DNA from: Deferribacterales bacterium
GTDB taxonomy: Bacteria > Chrysiogenota > Deferribacteres > Deferribacterales > JAISNW01
NCBI GenBank assembly: GCA_025997275.1
Contig: BNUJ01000031.1
Span: 1-14,021 of the forward strand
Length of the DNA: 14,021 bases
Reading direction: 5' to 3'
The first letter of the stretch is position 1; every line of letters starts with the position of its first letter. The notes beneath the pieces were generated by a model. The model saw nothing but the letters and a program-made list of their open reading frames with translations. It did not search any database and had not been told where the DNA came from. The translations under genes were made by a program, and so were the position numbers. Below are positions 7,130 through 14,021 of the stretch, piece after piece.

Positions 7130-8107
7130 ATGAGTGTGTCATACAAAGAACTTGGTCTAGTCAACACCCGCAATATGTTCGCAAAGGCTATAAAGGGCGG
7201 CTATGCAGTGCCTGCCTACAACTTTAATAACCTAGAGCAGTTGCAGGCAATTATTCAGGCGTCTGTAGAGACTAACTCGCCTGTTATATTACAGATTTCT
7301 AAGGGTGCGCGTCAGTATGCCAACGCTACTATCTTGCGTTATATGGCGATGGGTGCTGTCGGGTATGCTAAAGAGCTTGGCAAAGCTATTCCTATTACAC
7401 TGCACCTTGACCATGGCGACTCTTACGAACTATGCGTAAACTGTATAGAAAGCGGGTTTTCGTCTATTATGATAGATGGCTCACACCTGTCATTTGCTGA
7501 TAATATCATCTTGACTAAAAAGGTTGTTGACTATGCACATAAGTATGACGTAAGCGTTGAGGGTGAACTTGGCGTGCTTGCTGGCATTGAAGATGAAGTA
7601 TCGTCTGAACATTCACACTATACCGACCCAAGCGAAGTTCAAGAATTTGTTAAGCAGACTAGTGTTGATTCGTTGGCAATATCTATTGGCACATCTCACG
7701 GTGCATATAAGTTTAAGGTGAAACCGGGTGAATCTGTGCCACCTCTGCGCTTTGATATATTAACAGAAGTTGAAAAGTGTCTGCCCGGTTTCCCAATAGT
7801 GCTTCACGGTGCATCCAGTGTGCTGCCAGAGTATGTATCTCTGATAAATAAATATGGCGGTGCTATGGAGAACGCAGTTGGCGTGCCTGAAGAACAGTTA
7901 AGAAAAGCTGCGAAGAGTGCTGTTTGTAAGATAAATGTTGATAGCGATGGGCGGTTAGCTTTTACAGCGAAGGTGCGTGAATACTTGGCTAAAGATGCTG
8001 AAGAGTTTGACCCACGTAAATATCTGGGTTTTGCTCGCAGTGAGCTTGTGAAAATGTATAAGGCTAAAAATGAAAATGTTATGGGTAGTGCAGGACATGG
8101 CGTTTAA
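7130..8107 (+). CDS. fba: Class II fructose-1,6-bisphosphate aldolase
   Basis: This 325-residue cytosolic zinc enzyme splits fructose-1,6-bisphosphate into dihydroxyacetone phosphate and glyceraldehyde-3-phosphate, and runs the reverse in gluconeogenesis. The class II signature is clear: LHLDHGD with catalytic D94 and zinc ligand H95, VEGELG (143-148), GTSHGAYKF with H190, and VLHGASS with H226, in a length normal for the family. The ATG at 7130 has GGGAGG eight bases upstream. It is transcribed alone, divergent from the trk operon, with no neighbour in glycolysis. A related specificity such as tagatose-bisphosphate cannot be excluded from sequence, but the common aldolase is most likely. Arginine codons are host-like (1 of 9 AGA). 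Confidence 0.95.
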   Translation: MSVSYKELGLVNTRNMFAKAIKGGYAVPAYNFNNLEQLQAIIQASVETNSPVILQISKGARQYANATILRYMAMGAVGYAKELGKAIPITLHLDHGDSYELCVNCIESGFSSIMIDGSHLSFADNIILTKKVVDYAHKYDVSVEGELGVLAGIEDEVSSEHSHYTDPSEVQEFVKQTSVDSLAISIGTSHGAYKFKVKPGESVPPLRFDILTEVEKCLPGFPIVLHGASSVLPEYVSLINKYGGAMENAVGVPEEQLRKAAKSAVCKINVDSDGRLAFTAKVREYLAKDAEEFDPRKYLGFARSELVKMYKAKNENVMGSAGHGV

Positions 8108-8128
8108 TATGTTTGAGTGGAATTTAGT

Positions 8129-8137
8129 TTATCCACA
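8129..8137 (+). promoter_or_regulatory. Perfect DnaA box TTATCCACA
   Basis: The nine bases match the strongest known DnaA-binding consensus exactly. They are part of a 12-bp sequence, TTTATCCACAAG (8128-8139), repeated in inverted form at 8211-8222. It starts 22 bases after the aldolase stop codon. Binding is inferred. Confidence 0.5.
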
Positions 8138-8212
8138 AGTTGAGTTTGTCTTATAGTATTTATTAAAGAAAGAATTCCTTTATTATACATTACTATTAGA
8201 GAGGCATTAGCT

Positions 8213-8221
8213 TGTGGATAA
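8213..8221 (-). promoter_or_regulatory. Perfect DnaA box in inverted orientation
   Basis: TGTGGATAA is the exact reverse complement of TTATCCACA. It lies in CTTGTGGATAAA (8211-8222), which is the mirror of the 12-bp copy at 8128-8139. The two boxes point towards each other, with AT-rich DNA between and beyond them. Binding is inferred. Confidence 0.5.
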
Positions 8222-8266
8222 ATAGATAAAATTCAGTATATATAGTTATTTAAGCTATGTAAAAGT

Positions 8267-8327
8267 ATGTTGAATGTTTATGGATACTCGTTGGAAACTT
8301 TAACGAACCATAAACATCTTTCAACAT
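8267..8327. repeat. Long imperfect inverted repeat (hairpin or cruciform)
   Basis: The left arm at 8267-8283 (ATGTTGA then ATGTTTATGG) pairs with the right arm at 8308-8327, giving stems of 10 and 7 bp interrupted by a three-base bulge on the right. An inner TCGTT (8288-8292) pairs with AACGA (8302-8306). No T run follows on either side, so a plain intrinsic terminator is unlikely. It may be an RNA structure in the leader of the gene at 8410, or a protein-binding or origin element. Confidence 0.6.
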
Positions 8328-8409
8328 AAATTAGCTAACATTTCTATCTATACACAAACATAAAAAATATTACACAGACTATTCACAAATAAATTAACAA
8401 GTTATATAG

Positions 8410-9513
8410 ATGAACGAACGAAATAATAAATGGCTGAAAAAGGTTGATTTTCTAGTTGGTGTTCCATTGCTAGTTATTGCATGGCTATATCGCAGACTAA
8501 CTAGACCAAATAGACCTAAAACTCAACATAAAATAGCCGTTATCGTATTAGGTGCTATTGGGGATACTTTGTTGACCAGTGCACTGATAAATGCACTAAA
8601 ATCAAACAATAAGAACTTCAATATAGATATTTATAACACATTGGCAAATAAAGATGCAGCAGAACTATTATCAAACGTTTCTAATCGCTATTCATATCCG
8701 CTAGCTAAATTACCTGCTATGGTTGCTAAACTACGCACTGAACGCTATAGTATTATACTTGACACTACGCAATGGGCACGAGTGGGTGCTATCATTACGG
8801 CGTTATCTAATGCGGAGCTAACAGTTGGCTTTAAGACTGCAGGGCAATACCGTTCGCTAGCCTATGACGTAGCAGTGGAGCATAGCAACCAGAAACACGA
8901 ATATGAGAATTTTTTAGCACTAGGTAAGGCGATTTTTCTTGATTTGTATGGCAAACCAGTTATAAAGTTGCCTGACGCAAAACAGCCACTAGCTTTACCC
9001 GCTGACCTTACCAACCCTTATATTATCTGCCACCAATACCCAGGGGGGAGCAATCAGCCATATAAACGCTGGCGGGCTGACAAATGGCGCGAACTAATAA
9101 CCACATTGACTAACACTGGCTACAATATTGCTCTCACAGGGGCAATGACAGATAGAGCGGAGTGTGAGGAGTTTGTCAGAAATCTATCTAACAATAAAGT
9201 TTTTTCGCTGGCGGGCAAGTTGAGTTTGCGGGAACTAGCACGGCTAATAAAGGATAGTTTCGCTGTCATATCTGTCAATACAGGAGTAATGCACCTTGCG
9301 GCTCTGTTAGACGTGCCGACTGTAGGTATTCACGGACCAACTAACCCGCGCCGCTGGGGTGCTGTTGGCAGACGAACGGCTACGGTGCTACCGCAGGGAG
9401 CAAAAACATTCCTAAACTTAGGCTTTGAAACCCTGTCCTCTGACGATGCCTTCGCTCGCTACGTGAGCACGCAAGACGTGCTAGACGCGTTTAATGAGCT
9501 AACTTGCGCCTAG
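8410..9513 (+). CDS. Glycosyltransferase family 9 (heptosyltransferase-like)
   Basis: This 367-residue enzyme is of the GT9 family, which transfers heptose or a related sugar from a nucleotide donor onto lipid A-core or another surface glycan on the cytoplasmic face. Marks are the N-terminal strand KIAVIVLGAIGDTLL (41-55), PGGSNQPYKRW (211-221), ISVNTGVMHLA (287-297) and GIHGPTNPRRWG (306-317). An extra 40-residue N-terminus carries a hydrophobic stretch (14-27) with arginines after it that could attach it to the inner membrane. ATG 8410 directly follows an in-frame TAG at 8407-8409, so it is the earliest possible start. No Shine-Dalgarno site is seen. Its 3' end overlaps the convergent transporter gene by 23 bp. 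The sugar and acceptor cannot be told. Confidence 0.88.
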   Translation: MNERNNKWLKKVDFLVGVPLLVIAWLYRRLTRPNRPKTQHKIAVIVLGAIGDTLLTSALINALKSNNKNFNIDIYNTLANKDAAELLSNVSNRYSYPLAKLPAMVAKLRTERYSIILDTTQWARVGAIITALSNAELTVGFKTAGQYRSLAYDVAVEHSNQKHEYENFLALGKAIFLDLYGKPVIKLPDAKQPLALPADLTNPYIICHQYPGGSNQPYKRWRADKWRELITTLTNTGYNIALTGAMTDRAECEEFVRNLSNNKVFSLAGKLSLRELARLIKDSFAVISVNTGVMHLAALLDVPTVGIHGPTNPRRWGAVGRRTATVLPQGAKTFLNLGFETLSSDDAFARYVSTQDVLDAFNELTCA

Positions 9514-11434
9514 CCATGTATTGGCTTGCTAGCACTACTACTAGTATGCCTAAACCTATCAGGTCAGAGTAGATACCACTGTCTATCAGGCATAGCGCAC
9601 CGACAGCTGCGATTATTCTCACGAATATGCCTATCCGCTCTATGAAATATCCCTCTACTGCCATAGCTATCAGCAACACCCCTAGACAAGCACCAACAAC
9701 AACGCGCACACCTTCAAGTAGCCCCGTATTTATTAAAAGCAGTTGAGGCGAATAGATGAACATAAATGGCACTATAAACCCTGCTATTGCTAGTTTTACT
9801 GAGGCAAAACCTGTCCTCATCGGGTCGCCACCCGATACGCCTGCAGCCGCAAACGATGCTAGCGCAACAGGCGGGGTGAGGTTAGCAAACATTGCATAGT
9901 AGAATGCAAATAGGTGCGCCGCAATCGCGGGCACGCCCAGCTCACCCAGTGCAGGGGCTGCAATAGTTGCTGTGATTATATATGCGGGGATAGAGGGCAC
10001 GCCCATGCCGAGTATCATACAGGTAATCATCGTAAAAACTAACGTAAAGAGCATACTGTGGCTACCTAACATAATAATCGCATCAGCCATAGTTAGCCCA
10101 AAGCCTGTCTTAGAGACAACACCTATGATGATTCCCACACAGGCACAGGCTATAGCCACAGATACGGTTGATTTTGCGCCGTCAGCAAAGGCATCTAAAA
10201 TATCCTTAAAACTCATACGAGTTGATTTCCTGAACGCCGCCACAGCTATGGTAGCAAAAATAGTAATAACCGCTGAATATACAACCGTAGTGCCTGAAAA
10301 TAACAGTAAATACAGCAAGATAACGATAGGGATTAACAGATGTCCCTTATCAACCATAACTTCACGCACGCTGGGTAGCACACTGCGGTCAACACCCATC
10401 AGGTTCTCTTTGCCTGCACGGAAGTGAACCTGCAAGATAACCCCTAGATAATATAACAGTGCTGGGACTGCTGCGTATAAGATGATTACCGAATATGATA
10501 TTCCCAACATCTCTGCCATTATGAACGCTGCTGCACCCATTACAGGTGGCAACAATTGCCCGCCCACTGATGCCGATGCCTCAACAGCACCTGCAAACTC
10601 TGCCTTGTAGCCGACTTTTTTCATCAGCGGGATAGTGAACGCCCCAGTTGTCACCACATTTGCCACTGCAGAACCATTTATAGAACCTAGTAGGGCAGAG
10701 GCACACACCGCCACCTTAGCGGGACCGCCCCTAGTATGCCCAGCAAGTGCCATAGCAATGTCGTTAAAGAATGCGCCCATCCCTGATTTAGCCATTACCG
10801 AACCGAATAATATGAACAGGAATATATAGCTTGCCGCCACACTGACAGATGTGCCGAATATCCCCTCAGTATTAGCAAAGAAGTGATTAGATAGCTGCTC
10901 CCACGTATAGCCGCGATGCCAAAATAGACCCGGCATTGTGCGCCCGAATAGTCCGTAAATAATAAATACTACGCTTAAAATGGGCAGTGTCCAGCCTGAC
11001 ATACGCCGAGACGCTTCCAAGACTAGCAACGCCAACAGGCTTGCCATTATAAAGTCTGTGTTGCTGGGTATGCCTGCGCGTTCTACTATTCCTAGATAAT
11101 CATACCATACGTAGATGGGCACAGCTGCAGATAGCAGCATTAGTCCCCAGTCCAGCACGGAGACGCTACCCATCTTCTTGCCCGATGAGGGATACATAAA
11201 GAAACTAAGCACCAGCATCATCGCTACGTGCAACGAACGGTGCTTTAATACAACAGGCGTTCCCCAAAATGATGTAATAAGATGGTAGAGCGTGACGATG
11301 ATGCACGTCCAATAAAATAATTTCTTAATGAACGGTTCATTAAGCGTGCGTACACGAGCCTCTTTGTCAAAACTTTCTATCAGCTTTCGCTGCTCTTCTG
11401 TTAACTCGTCACCGTGCCTTTTCTCTCCGCCCAT
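9491..11434 (-). CDS. TRAP transporter fused permease, 4TM/12TM, TAXI type
   Basis: This 647-residue inner-membrane protein fuses the small (DctQ-like) and large (DctM-like) TRAP subunits and uses an ion gradient to import a substrate delivered by the TAXI binding protein. A charged cytosolic N-terminus (1-37) leads into the first helices. The DctM part shows GSINGSAVANVVTTG (250-264) and SVGGQLLPPVMGAAAF (289-304), both typical of fused permeases. Many further hydrophobic helices follow to the C-terminus, at full family length. The ATG at 11434 has AGGAGT six bases upstream, and an 18-bp gap separates it from the DUF1850 gene. It is the last gene of the operon and converges with the GT9 gene. 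The substrate is unknown (dicarboxylates or amino-acid-like acids are common in the family). Confidence 0.93.
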   Translation of the reverse strand: MGGEKRHGDELTEEQRKLIESFDKEARVRTLNEPFIKKLFYWTCIIVTLYHLITSFWGTPVVLKHRSLHVAMMLVLSFFMYPSSGKKMGSVSVLDWGLMLLSAAVPIYVWYDYLGIVERAGIPSNTDFIMASLLALLVLEASRRMSGWTLPILSVVFIIYGLFGRTMPGLFWHRGYTWEQLSNHFFANTEGIFGTSVSVAASYIFLFILFGSVMAKSGMGAFFNDIAMALAGHTRGGPAKVAVCASALLGSINGSAVANVVTTGAFTIPLMKKVGYKAEFAGAVEASASVGGQLLPPVMGAAAFIMAEMLGISYSVIILYAAVPALLYYLGVILQVHFRAGKENLMGVDRSVLPSVREVMVDKGHLLIPIVILLYLLLFSGTTVVYSAVITIFATIAVAAFRKSTRMSFKDILDAFADGAKSTVSVAIACACVGIIIGVVSKTGFGLTMADAIIMLGSHSMLFTLVFTMITCMILGMGVPSIPAYIITATIAAPALGELGVPAIAAHLFAFYYAMFANLTPPVALASFAAAGVSGGDPMRTGFASVKLAIAGFIVPFMFIYSPQLLLINTGLLEGVRVVVGACLGVLLIAMAVEGYFIERIGIFVRIIAAVGALCLIDSGIYSDLIGLGILVVVLASQYMARRKLAH

Positions 11435-11452
11435 AGTATTACTCCTTTAGTT

Positions 11453-11929
11453 TTATTGTCTGCCTATGACTAGCCGTAGTCTCGTATGCTCAGGCAATTG
11501 GCTACCCGTGGCAATTGTTTGTCCGTTAATTTTAAGCTCGCGTGTTGCGTAATGTGAATTGAGCCAAACGATTTCACCAAAACTCTCGTCAATCTGTTCC
11601 ATGTGAATAAGCCCATCTTTTATATAGCAAATATTCCCCCTGTCCTCTGGTATCCCTGCACCGAACGCAGGGAACGTGATTGCATCAAGCACTAGGCTTA
11701 AATGCTTGTCAATGTGATAATATTCATTCCAAGGGATATGCTCTAGTGAATGCATCCAGCCGAAAAACAAGGTGTCGCCTATCTGGATAGGTTCTTTAAT
11801 GTAGACCTTGTCAGTTTCCCAATTACTGATATATAGGTAACAGTCGGTCTTTTGAGCGACAGCTCCACCGCTAACGCCTGCAATAGCGAGCATTAACAGC
11901 AGAGCCAATATTGCAAGGGATTTTTGCAC
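11453..11929 (-). CDS. DUF1850 domain protein of a TAXI-TRAP operon
   Basis: This 158-residue protein starts with a signal peptide (1-25, ending near GGAVA), so it is exported to the periplasm. The DUF1850 pattern is visible as FGWMHSLEHIPWNEYY (56-71, with H60-S61) and FPAFGAGIPED (86-96). Its function is unknown. The family is found beside TAXI-TRAP genes, as here, where it sits between the binding protein and the permease. The start is a GTG whose G is the last base of the binding-protein stop (TAGTG), a one-base overlap that implies coupled translation. No strong ribosome site is seen before it. A helper role in substrate capture or binding-protein docking is a guess. Confidence 0.85.
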   Translation of the reverse strand: MQKSLAILALLLMLAIAGVSGGAVAQKTDCYLYISNWETDKVYIKEPIQIGDTLFFGWMHSLEHIPWNEYYHIDKHLSLVLDAITFPAFGAGIPEDRGNICYIKDGLIHMEQIDESFGEIVWLNSHYATRELKINGQTIATGSQLPEHTRLRLVIGRQ

Positions 11930-12903
11930 TATTTAATCAATCCCTTTTCTTTGTAATACTTCTCAGCACCCGGGTGCAATTTAACCTGTGTGCCGATAAT
12001 TCCACGCAAAGCAGTTTCACGTGTGATTTCTTTCTTTGCCGTTGCATGTGAAGCACCGATTGCCCTTAAGCCAGCATCTGAGTAGATGTTAGTCAATATG
12101 TCGTAGACTACATCTTCAGGTAGCTTTTCAGACACGAGCATTATATTCATAACAGCGGCTGTGGTGGTGTCCTTATCGGTCTTATAGACGTCGCTAGGTA
12201 TCTTGGTTTCTACATAGAACGGATATTTTGCGATAAGTTTCTTTAATGCTACACCCTCAACTGGCACAAAAACTATCTTCTTGCTAACACCGAGTTCGCG
12301 AATAGTTGCATTGCCAAGCCCAGATGTTACGAATGCTGCATCGCACTGACCGTTCTTCATTTGGTCTATAGCTTCGCCATAGCTCAAATAGTCAACCTTT
12401 ACGTCTTTGTAGGTCATACCATGTGCCTCAAACATCATGCGGGCGTTCAACTCCACACCAGAGTTCGGCGCACCAACGCCAACGCGTTTGCCTTTCAGGT
12501 CTTCAAATTTCTTTATTCCAGAGTCGGCAGTTGTGACTATCTGGCATACATTGGGCCATAGTCCCATCAGAGCACGCAAATCAGTAGCAGGTTGCTTGCC
12601 TTGATATGCGCCAGTTGCCGTAACAGCCTGAATGACGGCATCAGCCATAGCAATAGAAAGCTCCCCTTGACCAGAACGCAGGGCATTGATATTTTCCGCA
12701 GTAGCACCCGTAGCAGTGGCAGAAGTCTTTGTGTAGCCGATGGATTTCAGATACGTAGCGAACGCACCACCTATCGGATAGTAAATGCCGCTGGTAGGAC
12801 CTGTCAACACGGTAATTGGATATGCCTTGCGGTCAACAGCATAACACAACACCGCAGCTAAAGAAAAAATTAGCAAGGACATAATAACAAGTAGCCTTTT
12901 CAT
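11929..12903 (-). CDS. TAXI family TRAP transporter solute-binding protein
   Basis: This 324-residue periplasmic binding protein captures the substrate for the fused TRAP permease. It has a lysine/arginine start and a hydrophobic signal peptide (1-22, cut likely after CYA). The C20 lacks a proper lipobox (AVLC), so a lipoprotein is unlikely. The TAXI fold is shown by LTGPTSGIYYPIGG (33-46), ATGATAENINAL (64-75), GKRVGVGAPNSGVELNAR (138-155) and the C-terminal HPGAEKYY. The frame extends 11 codons further upstream, but ATG 12903 is preferred because GGAGGT lies five bases before it and the signal peptide begins there. It is first in the operon and is probably made in the largest amount. Confidence 0.93.
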   Translation of the reverse strand: MKRLLVIMSLLIFSLAAVLCYAVDRKAYPITVLTGPTSGIYYPIGGAFATYLKSIGYTKTSATATGATAENINALRSGQGELSIAMADAVIQAVTATGAYQGKQPATDLRALMGLWPNVCQIVTTADSGIKKFEDLKGKRVGVGAPNSGVELNARMMFEAHGMTYKDVKVDYLSYGEAIDQMKNGQCDAAFVTSGLGNATIRELGVSKKIVFVPVEGVALKKLIAKYPFYVETKIPSDVYKTDKDTTTAAVMNIMLVSEKLPEDVVYDILTNIYSDAGLRAIGASHATAKKEITRETALRGIIGTQVKLHPGAEKYYKEKGLIK

Positions 12904-12939
12904 TGAAACCTCCAAAAAGTTTATTTGCAACTCCAAACC

Positions 12940-12967
12940 ATCATATCAAATTTTACCCCGATGTCTA
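12940..12967 (-). promoter_or_regulatory. Promoter for the TAXI-TRAP operon
   Basis: Read leftward, TAGACA (12967-12962, five of six bases of the -35) and TATGAT (12945-12940) are separated by 16 bp. The expected start at about 12933 leaves a leader of about 30 bases with the GGAGGT ribosome site. It is a consensus match only. Confidence 0.4.
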
Positions 12968-13064
12968 GCAATAATATAATATGGTTCTAAAAATTATCTG
13001 TGTGAAATGTGAAATAAATGTGATAGTCTAACCAGACTGCGGTACACTATAATAGGAGTGCGAA

Positions 13065-13907
13065 ATGAAAATGTTTCTAATAAACTTGCTGACTGCGCTT
13101 ATACCTAGTAGATACTATAGAATTTTAATCCGTAGCATTTTGAGGGATGATGTATTCCCTGCTCAATACATCAAAGTCCACGGTCCCACTGATATAGGAG
13201 GCGAATTCAAAGACTATTTTATCAATAATAATATGCCCGCTAAAATAAAGGCACTTAAAGATGTAATTGATGATAAATCTAAAGAGCTTGTAGATGTGCT
13301 TATAAAACGGCTACTTTACCGCCCTAAAGGTGGGCGGTTTGAAGATTATAAGATTCGCACTGCCTATCTAGCCACCCAAGCTACCCAGAGTGAACAGCAT
13401 TTGTGGGAGACCTACAAGGAAGAACGTTGGGTTTATCCTAAGGAATTTTTCTTGCCTACTCGTAAACATGTGGCTTTTTCTCCTGAAGCTTTCACGCTCC
13501 ATCACGGGCTGAGATATGCATCTGCTCCGTTGAAAAACTATATTGCGGATAAAGACTTTATAGATGGCGGGGCTTATATGGGTGAAAGTGTTCTAGTGCT
13601 GAATAAGTTTTATAAACCTAGAAAGGTTTATAGCTTTGAGCTGTTCGGCAACAATAAAGCCCCCTACGAGCTAGCTATGTCAAAAAATAACGTGCCTGAC
13701 GACAAATATGAATTCGTGCAACTAGGTCTATCAAACAAGAGGGAAACGTTATCGTTCTCCACCCAAGCCAATAGTATGGGGGTTATAGCTCATGATACTC
13801 ACGATGGGGGGGGGGGGGGGGGGGGCCTTTTTAGCCGCATGTTCCCAACTCCTATTCCTTTCCGTAGGGAGGGGGGGCCCACATATTGTCCCCTTTTTCA
13901 GGGATAA
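13065..13907 (+). CDS. FkbM-family methyltransferase, 3' end corrupted
   Basis: A SAM-dependent FkbM-type methyltransferase, usually an O-methylase of sugars or other small groups. The fold begins at FIDGGAYMGES (165-175, SAM-binding motif I) and continues with KVYSFEL (187-193, acidic residue of motif II at E192) and YEFVQLGLSNKRETL. The 160 residues before it hold a hydrophobic start and no domain I recognise. ATG 13065 has AGGAG at 13054-13058. The frame is believable to about residue 247. It then meets a 20-base G run read as glycines, and the next 26 residues up to the stop at 13907 lie in error-like sequence and should not be trusted. The real gene almost certainly continues beyond. Near GT9, it may methylate a surface glycan. 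Confidence 0.7.
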   Translation: MKMFLINLLTALIPSRYYRILIRSILRDDVFPAQYIKVHGPTDIGGEFKDYFINNNMPAKIKALKDVIDDKSKELVDVLIKRLLYRPKGGRFEDYKIRTAYLATQATQSEQHLWETYKEERWVYPKEFFLPTRKHVAFSPEAFTLHHGLRYASAPLKNYIADKDFIDGGAYMGESVLVLNKFYKPRKVYSFELFGNNKAPYELAMSKNNVPDDKYEFVQLGLSNKRETLSFSTQANSMGVIAHDTHDGGGGGGGLFSRMFPTPIPFRREGGPTYCPLFQG

Positions 13908-14021
13908 ATAAGGGGTTTTGTGTTATGCCCCCCTCGCGGGTTGGGGGGGAAAAATCCAAAGTCCCCCCCCGGTTTTTTTTCTTCATGCGGGGAAGGACAC
14001 CCCCCTACACCCCCTCCCCCC
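13806..14021. other. Low-quality contig end with homopolymer runs
   Basis: Twenty consecutive G (13806-13825) interrupt an otherwise good methyltransferase frame. Beyond it come frequent runs of five to eight identical bases (G, C and T) up to a terminal C run, a composition unlike the rest of the window. This is what failing base calls at a read or contig end look like. No gene or signal should be called here. A true G-rich element is possible but less likely. Confidence 0.8.

Larger units (their letters stand above)
8108..8409. other. 302-bp AT-rich non-coding region with DnaA boxes
   Basis: No gene is seen here. GC is about 24% over 8161-8400 (58 G+C in 240 bases counted by hand), far below the flanking genes. 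The stretch holds two perfect inverted DnaA boxes and an extended hairpin, listed separately. Three further 9-mers lie near the right end: CTATACACA (8348-8356) and CTATTCACA (8379-8387) each have one mismatch to TTATNCACA, while TATTACACA (8368-8376) has two. No clear promoter or T-run terminator was found, and the following gene has no Shine-Dalgarno site. The combination resembles a replication origin or a DnaA-controlled region. Confidence 0.5.

Noticed and set aside
7033..7227. 64-residue frame overlapping the start of the aldolase gene
   Set aside because: It runs through promoter DNA and into the aldolase in another frame, and has no ribosome site.
8100..8409. Intrinsic terminator for the aldolase gene
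   Set aside because: Neither the inverted DnaA boxes nor the 8267-8327 hairpin is followed by a T run, and the arms of the former are about 70 bases apart.
9972..10427. 151-residue rightward open frame inside the TRAP permease gene
   Set aside because: It is the opposite-strand shadow of a well-supported membrane protein, with no ribosome site or recognisable family. The same holds for the other short frames lying opposite the trkA, trkH, TAXI and DUF5131 genes.
13025..13038. AGTCT-AACC-AGACT mini palindrome upstream of the FkbM gene
   Set aside because: Five-base arms are expected by chance in a window of this size, and no second copy or promoter link was seen.
13048..13053. Perfect TATAAT just before the FkbM gene
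   Set aside because: It abuts the AGGAG ribosome site, so a transcript from it would start after that site. No -35 is found 17 bp upstream.
1..14021. CRISPR arrays, tRNA or rRNA genes, insertion sequences, phage integrase
   Set aside because: No regularly spaced repeats, cloverleaf-like sequences, rRNA-like stretches or transposase/integrase proteins were seen on either strand.

Overview
The window looks like a chromosomal contig end from a Gram-negative bacterium of moderate-to-low GC. Shine-Dalgarno sites are mostly clear. A GT9 (LPS heptosyltransferase-type) glycosyltransferase implies an outer membrane. A TAXI-type TRAP transporter with DUF1850, a Trk potassium system and a class II aldolase fit several anaerobic or marine lineages (for example Synergistota, Deltaproteobacteria and relatives). 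I cannot fix the phylum from sequence alone. No rRNA, tRNA, insertion sequence or CRISPR array was seen.

Layout. (1) 1-707: a possible fragment of a membrane protein at the left edge, then a leftward flavin-reductase-like FMN protein. (2) 829-3882: a rightward three-gene cassette with an N6-adenine-type DNA methyltransferase (DPPY/NPPF class), a three-Cys-motif partner protein (TcmP), and its usual mate, a DUF5131/Gp37-Gp68 three-Cys-motif protein that overlaps TcmP by 11 nt. This is the accessory part of the window and the best candidate for an undescribed nucleic-acid modification or defence module. TcmP uses AGA for 14 of 18 arginines, against 1 of 9 in the nearby aldolase. (3) 3893-6984: a leftward potassium-uptake operon, small unknown protein - trkA - trkH, driven by a clear TTGACT-17-TATAAT promoter with two look-alike 14-bp dyads around it. 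(4) 7130-8107: class II fructose-bisphosphate aldolase, rightward. (5) 8108-8409: a 302-bp non-coding stretch of about 24% GC with two perfect DnaA boxes in inverted orientation, weaker DnaA-like 9-mers, and a long imperfect hairpin. (6) 8410-9513: GT9 glycosyltransferase, rightward, overlapping at its 3' end with the convergent transporter operon. (7) 9491-12903: leftward TAXI-TRAP operon (binding protein - DUF1850 protein - fused 4TM/12TM permease). (8) 13065 to the end: an FkbM-family methyltransferase whose reading frame runs into a 20-base G run and then about 200 bases of homopolymer-rich, error-like sequence, so the right end is not reliable.

Functionally, TrkA (cytosolic RCK/NAD-binding) gates TrkH (membrane channel). 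The periplasmic TAXI protein feeds the fused TRAP permease. GT9 and FkbM probably work on surface glycans. The methyltransferase/TcmP/DUF5131 genes read as one imported unit placed tightly against the end of trkH, with 10 bp between the convergent stops.
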